Assembly (NCBI RefSeq): GCF_022346885.1
Contig: NZ_JAKRNK010000001.1
Coordinates: 310,001-374,000 of the forward strand
Reading direction: 5' to 3'
Length of the DNA stretch: 64,000 bases
DNA from: Paenibacillus sp. ACRRX
GTDB lineage: Bacteria > Bacillota > Bacilli > Paenibacillales > Paenibacillaceae
Made by a program: the position numbers and the translations under genes. The notes below the pieces were generated by a model. It was not told the origin of the DNA. It saw nothing but the letters and a program-made list of their open reading frames with translations, and ran no database searches. Shown one piece after another: positions 1 to 8,987 of this stretch (positions are counted from its first letter, which is position 1; every line of letters begins with the position of its first letter).

Positions 1-19
1 TTTACCTACTGATAAGTAT

Positions 20-1051
20 TTGTGCGAATGCCAAGGGGCGCAGAATGAGCAGAGTGCTTTGATGGATTCTAGTCGAATTTCAGCTACTGCACGATATGAG
101 ATGGTTACTTTAATTATAGACGCATTTTATCAGGCTGCGGCATTGCAAGTCGAGACTTTGCTGCGGCAGAATGGATGCGGTTCGCCGCCTGCGGCCTACG
201 CTTGCGTGCTATTTGGCAGTGGGGGGCGCAGAGAGATGACCCCGTGGAGTGACCAGGATCACGGTCTGTTATGGGCTGATGTTCCTGCTGACCAACAAGC
301 AGGTGCTGCTATCTATTTTGACAAGTGGGGGAGTGTATACACGAAACTGCTGGCACGTCTTGGATTTCCGCCCTGCTCGGGTAAAGTGTTGGCAAGCGAA
401 GCAGAATGGCGTGGCTCAATATCAGAATGGCGGCAGCGTATAGAATGTTGGACCCAGCATCTGAATTGGGAGAACATGCGTTACTTTTCGATGTCGCTTG
501 ATATGAGAACGTGCTTTGGTGAGACGTGCCTTGAGCAGCAATGGCGTGCACACCTTCAACAAATCCATGAGCAACACGGCTATGAATTGAACAAAGCTAT
601 CGTAAGCAACCTGCTTCATCGCAAGCGTGCACACAACACCTTTGGGCAGTTGATTTGTGAACGATATGGTGTAAATGCGGGTCTTTTTGATATAAAATAC
701 CGCGCCTATGTGCCCATAGCACAGCTGGCAAGAAGTAGTATGTGGATAAGCGGCAGGCTGAATCGATCGATGGCAACAAGAGAGCGCCTGCAAACTGCAA
801 TAGCGATAGCACATCTGCTCGATGATGTATCAATTAAAGCAGCTGTTAGCGAAGTGTATCAATGGTGGGATGATGTGCTGCTGAGCAGGTGGCAGGCAGG
901 TGGATATCAAGCAGATGGATGGTGGAATTGTTCTGGCATGGTAGATCCCGCTGTGTTGCCGCCTGCACGAAAGATGGCACTTAAACAAAATTCACATGCG
1001 ATAACGAAATGGCTTAGACATTTGGAGCGGAGGTATACAAATGAGAAATGA
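20..1051 (+). CDS. DUF294-type putative nucleotidyltransferase (5' end may lie outside window)
   Basis: The protein has the nucleotidyltransferase-fold signature GSGGRREMTPWSDQD at residues 66-80 (counting from a TTG at 20), the motif of the DUF294 / GlnD-like family in which the two acidic residues after the Gly-Ser bind metal. The C-terminal 200 residues match the length and helical character of the DUF294_C domain. The substrate is unknown; the family is often linked to CBS or cyclic-nucleotide-binding domains, which are absent here. The reading frame is open to the left edge, so the start could lie upstream; an in-frame ATG at 62 is another candidate. It overlaps the next gene by 11 bp, so the two are probably co-transcribed. 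Confidence 0.75.
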   Translation: MCECQGAQNEQSALMDSSRISATARYEMVTLIIDAFYQAAALQVETLLRQNGCGSPPAAYACVLFGSGGRREMTPWSDQDHGLLWADVPADQQAGAAIYFDKWGSVYTKLLARLGFPPCSGKVLASEAEWRGSISEWRQRIECWTQHLNWENMRYFSMSLDMRTCFGETCLEQQWRAHLQQIHEQHGYELNKAIVSNLLHRKRAHNTFGQLICERYGVNAGLFDIKYRAYVPIAQLARSSMWISGRLNRSMATRERLQTAIAIAHLLDDVSIKAAVSEVYQWWDDVLLSRWQAGGYQADGWWNCSGMVDPAVLPPARKMALKQNSHAITKWLRHLERRYTNEK

Positions 1052-1871
1052 TGAAAGAAGAAGTGGTCCGGCTTGGCTTGAACGTCTGCGCGCGCGTACC
1101 AGGATTACAGGGCCTTCGCCATCCTCTATGCCTCCGGCAAGTGATAAGCCTGATGTAGAGTCGCTTCACGTCACGACGCAGCAAGAACTGCATACAATGG
1201 GAGCTAGATACGCTTATGAACGCTCCCTAGCCAAGCAGCAGAAATCAGGAGTCGGCATGAAAGGGCGTGCCCAACTACTTGATATTCCACTATTAGAGCT
1301 GCCAATTGCAGTAATTGATCTGGAGACGACAGGTTTTGAACCACATGCAGATGAAATTATTTCTTTTGGTGCCTGGCATATTAATGGTACACAATGGGTG
1401 TCGGATGAAGCTGGTGCAGGGGCATTCTATACGGTCGTGAACCCAGGTATTCCTATTCCAGTGCTCATCGAAGAATTGACTGGAATTAGGAATGCTGATG
1501 CTGTGAGTGCGGTGTCGGTAGGCGAAGGTTTAACGAGATTCAGCAGCTTCGTTGATGGCCGAATTCTGATTGCACACGCGAGTGGTCATGATAAAGCATT
1601 TCTAAGAGCGGCATTATGGCGCTATCATAAGCAGTCATGGAAGTATCGGATGCTGGACACTATGTTGGTAGCCAGGTGGTTGTATCCGCAGCAAAGGCAG
1701 TTGGATTTGGATTCATTGACTAATCTGCTTGGAATCCAGAACGAGAGACGTCATCATGCATTGTACGATGCACAGGCAACGGGGGCATTATGGATACAAT
1801 TTGTAGAGCAAGCAGTGGCACGGCGGGTGACAACATTGCGTGAATTGTACATGTATCTCAGCCAATATTAA
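1041..1871 (+). CDS. DnaQ-like 3'-5' exonuclease (DEDDh family)
   Basis: Residues about 88-255 form an RNase-H-fold exonuclease domain. The ExoI motif VIDLETTG gives the metal ligands Asp93 and Glu95, the ExoII region is IAHASGHDKAFL, and ExoIII is HHALYDAQATG with the DEDDh histidine and aspartate. The family includes DNA polymerase III epsilon and stand-alone proofreading or RNA-trimming nucleases; no polymerase part is attached. The first 85 residues are polar and look like a disordered tail. The ATG overlaps the end of the DUF294 gene, a pairing seen in several bacterial lineages, which suggests the two work together, but the substrate cannot be told from sequence. Confidence 0.85.
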   Translation: MRNDERRSGPAWLERLRARTRITGPSPSSMPPASDKPDVESLHVTTQQELHTMGARYAYERSLAKQQKSGVGMKGRAQLLDIPLLELPIAVIDLETTGFEPHADEIISFGAWHINGTQWVSDEAGAGAFYTVVNPGIPIPVLIEELTGIRNADAVSAVSVGEGLTRFSSFVDGRILIAHASGHDKAFLRAALWRYHKQSWKYRMLDTMLVARWLYPQQRQLDLDSLTNLLGIQNERRHHALYDAQATGALWIQFVEQAVARRVTTLRELYMYLSQY

Positions 1872-1917
1872 GGATCTCTGATGTGGGGTGACTTTGCACT
1901 TTGTTTGAGTCGCAGTT

Positions 1918-2313
1918 CTATAACTCGTAACAAGCGTAGCTAGGATGCTCGCTTCCATGCTGAAGCGATACGATAAATATCCCATTAAAGAGTCGCGCGG
2001 ATAAGGCAAGTCCCTGGATATCAGTGGCTGACAGGGTAGGAGGAGTTAAGGGGTGTGAGTGTACAAATAGGATGTCCCACATGGATTTGGGATACCGATA
2101 TACAAGGTCAATAAGCTGATTCGGCTCCAGCAGAAACGTATGCGTACGATTCGACGCTGCATTTGTAAGCTCCTCATATGTATGGTATACCAATGGTGCA
2201 TTGGCATGGCTGCGCAGCAAGAGGCCACAGCACTCCTCAGGGGCATGTGTTAGAGCATGCTCCAGCAATTGCTGATGCGCACGATCGCTAATTTGTATGT
2301 CAGTCTGCCGCAT
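1918..2313 (-). CDS. JAMM/MPN+ family metalloprotease (M67-like)
   Basis: A 131-residue single-domain protein with a complete JAMM zinc site: the conserved glutamate in EECCG near residue 27, then HSHPLTPPTLSATD, which fits H-S-H-x7-S-x2-D exactly. Stand-alone bacterial JAMM proteins cleave isopeptide or C-terminal extensions, for example from ubiquitin-like sulfur carriers (Mec+ type). No sulfur-carrier or cysteine synthase gene is adjacent, so the substrate is open. The start is supported by an AAGGAGG site about 8 nt upstream of the ATG. It converges on the exonuclease gene with only 46 bp between the stops. Confidence 0.8.
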   Translation of the reverse strand: MRQTDIQISDRAHQQLLEHALTHAPEECCGLLLRSHANAPLVYHTYEELTNAASNRTHTFLLEPNQLIDLVYRYPKSMWDILFVHSHPLTPPTLSATDIQGLALSARLFNGIFIVSLQHGSEHPSYACYEL

Positions 2314-2544
2314 ACATATCCTCCTTTAGTCATCCTTCACATATGTTTTAATCATATGTGTCCTAAAGTAAGTCGTCAATCAATAGCTCCTGTCACTCTT
2401 TAGGCTTGATAAGTCATTCTTGTGTTAATCTCAAGCATTATAAATACAAGTGTAAATAAGAGGCCAAGGGCAGTCGTATTTCTGTGATAAAACGGGTAAA
2501 ATAATGAATAGGTAACCTGTTAAAATGGAAAGGACATCGATGGC

Positions 2545-3108
2545 ATGAGAAAAAGTACGGGCATATTGATTCTAACTGTTGTCCTAATCGTATTAGGTGT
2601 AGTGAACAACAGTGGAATAACGGGGAACACCGATTCTGCTTCCGCTCAATCGGCAGTTGTTTCGACTCAAGAGTCTCCTCGTGTCGGATACATGGCGCCT
2701 AGCTTTAAGTTGTCAAGTCTAGAGGGGAATGACAATTATGAAGTTGGCGGCAAACGCAGTAAGCCAGTGTTTATTAACTTCTGGGCATCCTGGTGTGGTC
2801 CATGTAAGGCTGAGGCACCTGATTTGGTGAAGTTATATGCCAAATACAAGCAGCAATTGGACATGTATTCTGTGAATGTGACTACTAATGACTCGTTAGC
2901 AGATGCAAAGGGGTTTGTGGATGAGTTCAGTCTTATTAACCCCATATTAACGGACTCCAAAGGTGAAGTGTTTAAGAAGTATAACGGTATTGCTTTCCCA
3001 ACGAACATTCTTATAGACCGCAATGGCGTTGTGCGGGAAATATTTGTAGGCATGAGACCTGCCAATGAGATGGAAAAGGCAATAAAAAAAGTTATTGAGG
3101 ATCAATAA
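2545..3108 (+). CDS. Membrane-tethered thioredoxin-like protein (ResA/TlpA type)
   Basis: A 187-residue protein with an N-terminal hydrophobic segment (about residues 5-22) that serves as a membrane anchor, then an extracytoplasmic thioredoxin fold with WASWCGPCKAE, placing the redox cysteines at 84 and 87. The TlpA/ResA family reduces disulfides outside the membrane, for instance in apocytochrome c maturation or spore development. No cytochrome biogenesis genes flank it, so the target is unknown. A GGAAAGGA site lies about 11 nt before the ATG. It is a single-gene unit ended by the terminator at 3126. Confidence 0.85.
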   Translation: MRKSTGILILTVVLIVLGVVNNSGITGNTDSASAQSAVVSTQESPRVGYMAPSFKLSSLEGNDNYEVGGKRSKPVFINFWASWCGPCKAEAPDLVKLYAKYKQQLDMYSVNVTTNDSLADAKGFVDEFSLINPILTDSKGEVFKKYNGIAFPTNILIDRNGVVREIFVGMRPANEMEKAIKKVIEDQ

Positions 3109-3125
3109 TCAGGAACTATACAAAT

Positions 3126-3162
3126 AACACCGCCTCGGAAGTTTGCTCCGAAGGCGGTGTTT
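3126..3162. terminator. Bidirectional intrinsic terminator between the thioredoxin gene and cimA
   Basis: A GC-rich stem (ACACCGCCTCGGA against TCCGAAGGCGGTGT, one bulge) with a short loop is followed by T-rich sequence. It separates two convergent genes and can serve both strands. Confidence 0.8.
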
Positions 3163-3174
3163 GTATTAGAGGCA

Positions 3175-4788
3175 TTAGTGGTTCACTATGCCATGATGTT
3201 CTTTGCGTTCGGAGCTGGTTGACAGCCTCTCCTTGTCGATTAATGCATAACGAATACTGTCTACAAGAGCCTCCCAGCTTGCTTCGATCACATTGGAAGA
3301 TACCCCTACTGTACTCCATGTATTCACGAAATCAGTGGATTCAATCAAGACACGAACTTTGGCTGCTGTTGTGTCGTTTTCATCCAGCACACGTACCTTG
3401 TAGTCCGTTAAGTGCATCTCATGAATAAATGGATAATGGCGCTCTAACGCCTTGCGCAGCGCGTTATCGAGCGCGTTAACAGGGCCGTTGCCTTCAGCTG
3501 CCATATATATCGTCTCGTCATCAATTGTAAGCTTCACGATTGCCTCAGAGCCTACCGAGCGGTCTTGGGACTTCTCGTTAATAATCTTAAACGATTCAAA
3601 TTTAAATGCCTCCTGCTCAACGCCAGTTGCTTGCCGCAGCAGAAGTTCCAACGAGGCGTCAGCACCTTCGAACTGATAGCCCTGATGCTCGAGGTCTTTA
3701 ATACGCTCCATAATAGAGCGTGTATCCGGGTTCGTGGCATCAAGCTCATAACCGAGCTGCTGTGCCTTGGATAAGACATTGCTCTGCCCTGCCAACTCAG
3801 ACATAAGCACGCGCTGTGTGTTGCCTACAAGCTCTGGCTGAATGTGCTCGTAGGTACGGGGATCCTTTAGGATGGCGGATACATGAATGCCACCTTTGTG
3901 AGCAAAAGCAGCATTGCCAACATAAGGCTGGTTAACAGGCATATGCACATTTGCAATCTCACTAACATAGCGTGCCACGCTTGTTAAATCGCGGAGCTTG
4001 TTGTTGTGCAGGCAATCATATCCCATCTTTAACTGTAAGGTAGGGATAATTGAGCACAGATTGGCATTGCCGCATCTTTCACCGTAGCCATTGATCGTGC
4101 CCTGAACCTGCTGTGCTCCTGCTGAAATGGCAGCTAAAGCATTAGCTACGGCTAATTCACAGTCGTTGTGCGTGTGGATGCCAAGCTTTACCTGTACGGT
4201 TTGTGACACGCCATGCACAATGTCAGAGATCTCATTCGGTAATGTACCCCCATTTGTATCGCACATCACGACCCAGTCTACACCTGCCTGCTCGGCCTGC
4301 TTCAGAACAGCCAGCGCATACTCAGGATTGTGTTTGTAGCCGTCGAAGAAATGCTCAGCATCAAGCATCACTTCAAGGCCCGCCTGCTTCAAATAAGCGA
4401 TGGAGTCCGCAATCATAGCTAGATTCTCATCGAGTGTTGTCTGCAAAGCGGTGTGCACGTGAAAGTCCCATGACTTTCCAACAAGCGTGGCCGCAGGGAC
4501 CTGCGCTTCGATTATCCGGTTTAAGCCGGTGTCTTGTTCTGCTCGTGACTCTTTGCGTCTTGTGCTGCCGAAGGCCGTTAGCTTGGCCTGCCAATTATAA
4601 GATTGAACACGCTTAAAAAACTCTATATCTTTGCCGTTGCTGCCTGGAATCCCGCCTTCAATATAGTGAACGCCTAGGGCATCAAGTTTGCGTGCGATCT
4701 TAATTTTGTCGTCAGCGGAGAGACTAATGCCTTCGCCCTGTGTACCATCCCGAAGGGTCGTGTCGAATATGGCGATAGATTTGGACAT
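3175..4788 (-). CDS. cimA: Citramalate synthase
   Basis: A 537-residue enzyme of the LeuA/homocitrate synthase family that condenses pyruvate and acetyl-CoA to (R)-citramalate, the first step of the threonine-independent route to 2-oxobutyrate and isoleucine. The N terminus has the DTTLRDGTQGEG metal-binding and catalytic motif (residues about 9-20), GIHTHNDCELAVANA supplies the metal-ligand histidines, and the C-terminal 150 residues form the LeuA-type allosteric domain. Length and motifs match CimA better than 2-isopropylmalate synthase. An AAGGAGG site lies 8 nt before the ATG. It is transcribed alone here, away from any ilv-leu cluster, and the leader is too short for a T-box. Confidence 0.9.
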   Translation of the reverse strand: MSKSIAIFDTTLRDGTQGEGISLSADDKIKIARKLDALGVHYIEGGIPGSNGKDIEFFKRVQSYNWQAKLTAFGSTRRKESRAEQDTGLNRIIEAQVPAATLVGKSWDFHVHTALQTTLDENLAMIADSIAYLKQAGLEVMLDAEHFFDGYKHNPEYALAVLKQAEQAGVDWVVMCDTNGGTLPNEISDIVHGVSQTVQVKLGIHTHNDCELAVANALAAISAGAQQVQGTINGYGERCGNANLCSIIPTLQLKMGYDCLHNNKLRDLTSVARYVSEIANVHMPVNQPYVGNAAFAHKGGIHVSAILKDPRTYEHIQPELVGNTQRVLMSELAGQSNVLSKAQQLGYELDATNPDTRSIMERIKDLEHQGYQFEGADASLELLLRQATGVEQEAFKFESFKIINEKSQDRSVGSEAIVKLTIDDETIYMAAEGNGPVNALDNALRKALERHYPFIHEMHLTDYKVRVLDENDTTAAKVRVLIESTDFVNTWSTVGVSSNVIEASWEALVDSIRYALIDKERLSTSSERKEHHGIVNH

Positions 4789-5034
4789 GCGATAAACCTC
4801 CTTCAGTTCGTGCGAGGATGAACCGGATACAATTATTTTCCTATTATAGCATTCGATTTAAGATTGTATAGAGCGATCTTGCTTTTGTAATGAGTTTATT
4901 TCATTAACGCGATCACACGATGTCGTATTACGAGGTCAGATGATGTTTATTTCGGGAAAAGAGATGCACATCAAGCGTATAATCCGATAAAATAAAAAGG
5001 GAAACATTAATGAACAAGGAAGGCGGTGAATAAA

Positions 5035-6357
5035 GTGAGTTCTGGCAGAGAAGATCACCATCAAGATGTCCGTCAATATTATCCGACCAAAGGCCGTGTC
5101 ATTTTACATCTGGATATGAATGCATTCTACTGCTCTGTCCATGAAGCAGAAGATCCAGATACGTATAAAGGGAAGCCAACAGCAGTTGCGGGCAGTATTG
5201 AGCTGAGAAAAGGGATTATTGTGACTTGTTCTTATGCAGCACGGGGTCTTGGAATTCGAACAGGTATGACTGTGAGGCAAGCAGAGCGAATTTGCCCACA
5301 GCTTATTCTGATTCAGCCAGACTTTCATTTATATCGCCGTTATTCCCGAGCGTTTCTGGAAATCGCCAATTCATATACTCCCCTTGTCGAAGCTGTATCT
5401 ATTGATGAGTGTTATATGGATATAACCGGATCCAAGACATTTGGAACACCGCATCAGATTGCCGCAGAACTACAGCAGCGGATTCGAGAAGAGCTAAGTA
5501 TTCCCTGTTCGATCGGAATAGCTCCCAATAAGCTGCTTGCCAAGATGGCATCGGATATGAAGAAACCTAATGGTATCACTGTGCTGCGTATCCGGGAAGT
5601 TCCGAAGCTGCTATGGTCGCTGCCGTGTCATGAATTGTTTGGTATCGGTCGGAAGACCGCCGATAAGTTGCTCAAGATGGGGATTCGTACGATTGGAGAA
5701 TTAGCCAATGCGGACATTGAACGGCTTCACCACACTTTTGGCGTATATGGTGATGCAATGAGACTGGCGGCGAATGGACTGGACCATTCATTGGTTAAGT
5801 CTGAACGGGAACAGAGCAAATCGATTGGTCATACGACAACGCTGCCGCAAGATATTGGAACTGATGAAGAGGTACGAAGGGTGCTGCTTAATCTTGCTGA
5901 TCAAGTGACGAGGCGCATGCGTAAGCAAGCGCTGATGGCACATACAATTCAGCTTACGATACGTAATCCGGATATGAAGACGATAACGCGCTCGGTAACC
6001 ATCGATGTGCCATCAGATGATACTGGTAGATTTATGGAAGAAGCTTGGCGGCTATATGAGAAGCACTGGAACAAAGGCGATCCCATCCGATTGCTCGGTA
6101 TCACAGGGCAAAACTTGGTTTCCAAAGAGGAAGCGGCCGTGCAATTGGATTTATTTGAGTATGAACAGCAGCCAAAGAAGGATAAATTAAATGAAACAAT
6201 GGACAAAATAAGGGATAAGTTCGGTGAAAGCTCGCTTATTACGTTAGGGATGGTAGGAGAAGACCCTTCTACACTTCTTCGCAACCATCGGCGGCGGGGC
6301 ACGTCTTTGCAAACTGATTTTCTAAGAGATTGGGAGCAAGGAGACAAAAAATCATAA
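5035..6357 (+). CDS. dinB: Y-family DNA polymerase IV
   Basis: A translesion DNA polymerase of about 440 residues. The palm carries HLDMNAFYCSVHE (first catalytic aspartate) and SIDECYMDITGS (second catalytic Asp-Glu pair), followed by the thumb with helix-hairpin-helix and the little-finger domain. QLDLF at 6145-6159 is a canonical beta-clamp binding motif, consistent with recruitment to stalled forks. Two in-frame GTG codons exist at 5026 and 5035; the second is preferred because the AAGGAAGGCGG site lies about 9 nt before it, while it almost touches the first. I see no clear LexA box upstream, so SOS control cannot be asserted. Confidence 0.9.
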   Translation: MSSGREDHHQDVRQYYPTKGRVILHLDMNAFYCSVHEAEDPDTYKGKPTAVAGSIELRKGIIVTCSYAARGLGIRTGMTVRQAERICPQLILIQPDFHLYRRYSRAFLEIANSYTPLVEAVSIDECYMDITGSKTFGTPHQIAAELQQRIREELSIPCSIGIAPNKLLAKMASDMKKPNGITVLRIREVPKLLWSLPCHELFGIGRKTADKLLKMGIRTIGELANADIERLHHTFGVYGDAMRLAANGLDHSLVKSEREQSKSIGHTTTLPQDIGTDEEVRRVLLNLADQVTRRMRKQALMAHTIQLTIRNPDMKTITRSVTIDVPSDDTGRFMEEAWRLYEKHWNKGDPIRLLGITGQNLVSKEEAAVQLDLFEYEQQPKKDKLNETMDKIRDKFGESSLITLGMVGEDPSTLLRNHRRRGTSLQTDFLRDWEQGDKKS

Positions 6358-6505
6358 GTTAACATATCAAACGTCATAGTCCATGTATAGTACCCCCAAT
6401 TTTGTCATTTGAGACTGGTGTCACGATCATTTTGATTTATGGGTGACAGGGGTGTCAAAGCTATATGTAGTCTAGCATTTTTGTTGGATAAAACTTGGAA
6501 ATCGT

Positions 6506-6534
6506 TTGAATTTCACCCCTGTTTGTATTATATT
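6506..6534 (+). promoter_or_regulatory. Sigma-A type promoter of the ferredoxin gene
   Basis: TTGAAT at 6506-6511, a 17-nt spacer and TATATT at 6529-6534. It lies about 50 bp upstream of the ferredoxin start codon. Confidence 0.65.
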
Positions 6535-6583
6535 GATTACGGAGGAACCAAGAAGATCTGTACTGATAACAGGAGGGAACTAA

Positions 6584-6820
<237 letters not shown>

Positions 6821-6866
6821 TCTGCTATTCATACGAGGATAACATTTAGAGAGAGAACAACCAACC

Positions 6867-6893
6867 AAAACCCCGCCAATGGCGGGGTTTTTA
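6867..6893 (+). terminator. Intrinsic terminator after the ferredoxin gene
   Basis: The stem CCCCGCC/GGCGGGG has a very short AAT loop and is followed by five T residues. Confidence 0.9.
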
Positions 6894-7052
6894 CATTTTA
6901 TACGGATAAGCGTCGAAATGTGCATCATCAAATTGCACAAATTACCTTTTCATTTTACAATGAATATTACAAATGTTGAATAAAGTAAAAGTATGCGTTC
7001 CTGAGAAGCATGTCCTTATACTTATTAAATAAGCAAGCGAAAGGAATTGCGG

Positions 7053-8921
7053 ATGCGTAAGAAAGCGTTTTCTATAGTTGTAGTTACCACGATAACGATT
7101 GTGTTGAGCTTGTCGATGACCTTGATGGGACACGGCGGCTTGTTTCGAATGGGTGAAAATGCTGTTCGAGATGTACTCCTACTCAAAACAGAGCAGGAAC
7201 GCTCACCGAATGATCGTATTAAGTTGATCACAATCGATGATTATTCCATTCAACAGCTTGGCGCATATCCATGGCCTCGGTCTATATATGCTCAATTGAT
7301 TGAGCAGCTAATGAATGCAGGCGCCAAATCGGTATTGCTAGATCTGCTGATGCTAGAACCCTCTGCTGACTTATCTGATGATGAAGAGTTAGCTGCCACG
7401 ATAAACAAGTGGCCGCAAGTATATGTTCCATTGCAAGTCAATTTCCCGCCGCTCCAGGACTATGCGAATCGAATGAACATAACCAGAATTGATAGACCGG
7501 CAGCAACGCTGCGCGTTAACCCGAAGCAGGTAGGGCACGCCAATGTAATGCCGGATAAAGATGGTGTGATTCGCAAGTTGACTATAGGACTCCCGGATGA
7601 GTCAGGAAATTGGATTCCTTCTATTGATGTGTTGCTGGCTAATGAGCTGCTTCCAGTCGATCAGCGGATCGAATGGGAGGAAAGCAGCCGAAGCTGGAAA
7701 CGTGGAGGAGCGGATATCCCGACAGAGGGGTGGAATCAGGTGACAGTTGATTTTTATTCATCCGCTTATGACGATAAATCAACTGTAACAGAGGGTTATG
7801 ACCGACAATCCCTTGCAGATGTGCTGTTCGGTAATATTGAACCTGAATATTACAAAGATTGTATCGTAATCATCGGACCTTCCTCTAGATCTTTAGGGGA
7901 TATGCACATGACTCCGATTAGCCGCTCTTTGCCTCTGCATGGGCTTGAAGTGCATGCCAACATGATCCAGTCCTTAGTAGAAGGACATTTTTATAAAGAG
8001 ATCCCAAAAGTTGCGGCGTTCTTGGTCATTCTTCTTGCTGTAGTGCTGGCCTTTGCAAGCGGCCACATGCTGCGGGGAATTCGCGGGATGGGAATGATCA
8101 TGTTGATGATTGGCGCCTATGTAGTGTTTGGTTATGTATGCTTTCAATGGAAATCGGTCTATATTCCTTTTCTATACGGTTGGATAGGTATGATTTTGGG
8201 ATACATGATCGCCGCAGTCAAGCGAAGTGAAGAGGAACGAAGGGGAAGAAAGCATGTCACACATTTGTTTGGCCGGTATGTATCTCCACAGGTGGTCAAA
8301 CAGCTGTTAGAATCCCAAGTACCCATTAAACCTGGTGGCAACCGTATGGACATAACGGTGATGTTCATTGATATGAGGGGATTTACGCCGCTGTCGGAGC
8401 AGCTTCCTCCGGAGCAGACGATAGCTATTTTAAATAAGTATTTACACTTATGTACGGATACTATATTCCGATTTGAAGGTACACTGGATAAATTTCTTGG
8501 AGATGGTGTCATGGCTATATTTGGGGCGCCTAATTGTATGGAGCAGCATGCAGAACGAGCCGTTGAAGCTGCTGCAGAGCTGCTTGTTCAAGCTTGTGAA
8601 CTGCAAGAAAAGCTAGAGCGTGAGTCAGGAATTATCGTTCGGTTTGGGGTAGGACTTGAAAGCGGTGAAGCTGTAGTGGGGAACGTCGGGTCTGAAAAAC
8701 TGCGCATGGATTACACTGCGATTGGGGACACGGTAAATATTGCGGCAAGGCTGGAGTCTAAGGCGGGACCAGGGCAGTTGTTAATTGGCCCGAATGCAGC
8801 GAGTCGCATAGCGGATTCTTATCCATTGCGGACGATTGGCCCGATGACGCTCAAAGGCAAGTCAGAGCCTGTCATGGTGTTTGAGCTGCAGCGAGACGAA
8901 TATCTGAAAAAGCGAATATAA
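7053..8921 (+). CDS. CHASE2-domain membrane adenylate cyclase (class III)
   Basis: Counting from ATG 7053 (622 residues), a membrane segment at 2-22 is followed by an extracytoplasmic CHASE2 sensor to about 300, three membrane segments near 320-336, 345-364 and 370-390, and a class III cyclase domain at about 425-600. Metal ligands are Asp440 (FIDMRGFT) and Asp484 (FLGDG). Lys480 and the Asp in MDYTAIGD are the purine-selecting pair of adenylate rather than guanylate cyclases, and NIAARLE supplies the transition-state Asn and Arg. All catalytic residues are present. A TTG six bases earlier is less likely because the GAAAGG site is then too close. It heads an apparent operon with the FecR, NHL and transpeptidase genes. 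cAMP signalling is poorly known in Firmicutes. Confidence 0.85.
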   Translation: MRKKAFSIVVVTTITIVLSLSMTLMGHGGLFRMGENAVRDVLLLKTEQERSPNDRIKLITIDDYSIQQLGAYPWPRSIYAQLIEQLMNAGAKSVLLDLLMLEPSADLSDDEELAATINKWPQVYVPLQVNFPPLQDYANRMNITRIDRPAATLRVNPKQVGHANVMPDKDGVIRKLTIGLPDESGNWIPSIDVLLANELLPVDQRIEWEESSRSWKRGGADIPTEGWNQVTVDFYSSAYDDKSTVTEGYDRQSLADVLFGNIEPEYYKDCIVIIGPSSRSLGDMHMTPISRSLPLHGLEVHANMIQSLVEGHFYKEIPKVAAFLVILLAVVLAFASGHMLRGIRGMGMIMLMIGAYVVFGYVCFQWKSVYIPFLYGWIGMILGYMIAAVKRSEEERRGRKHVTHLFGRYVSPQVVKQLLESQVPIKPGGNRMDITVMFIDMRGFTPLSEQLPPEQTIAILNKYLHLCTDTIFRFEGTLDKFLGDGVMAIFGAPNCMEQHAERAVEAAAELLVQACELQEKLERESGIIVRFGVGLESGEAVVGNVGSEKLRMDYTAIGDTVNIAARLESKAGPGQLLIGPNAASRIADSYPLRTIGPMTLKGKSEPVMVFELQRDEYLKKRI

Positions 8922-8987
8922 ATGAGTGCTTAAGATCTTGAACAATGATCCATCACAGCCGATAAATAAGTAAGGAGGCGTATACGA

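Noticed and set aside
4789-5034. Possible T-box or other riboswitch in front of cimA
   Set aside because: A TATAAT-like box on the minus strand at 4843-4848 leaves only about 50 nt of leader, too short for a T-box.
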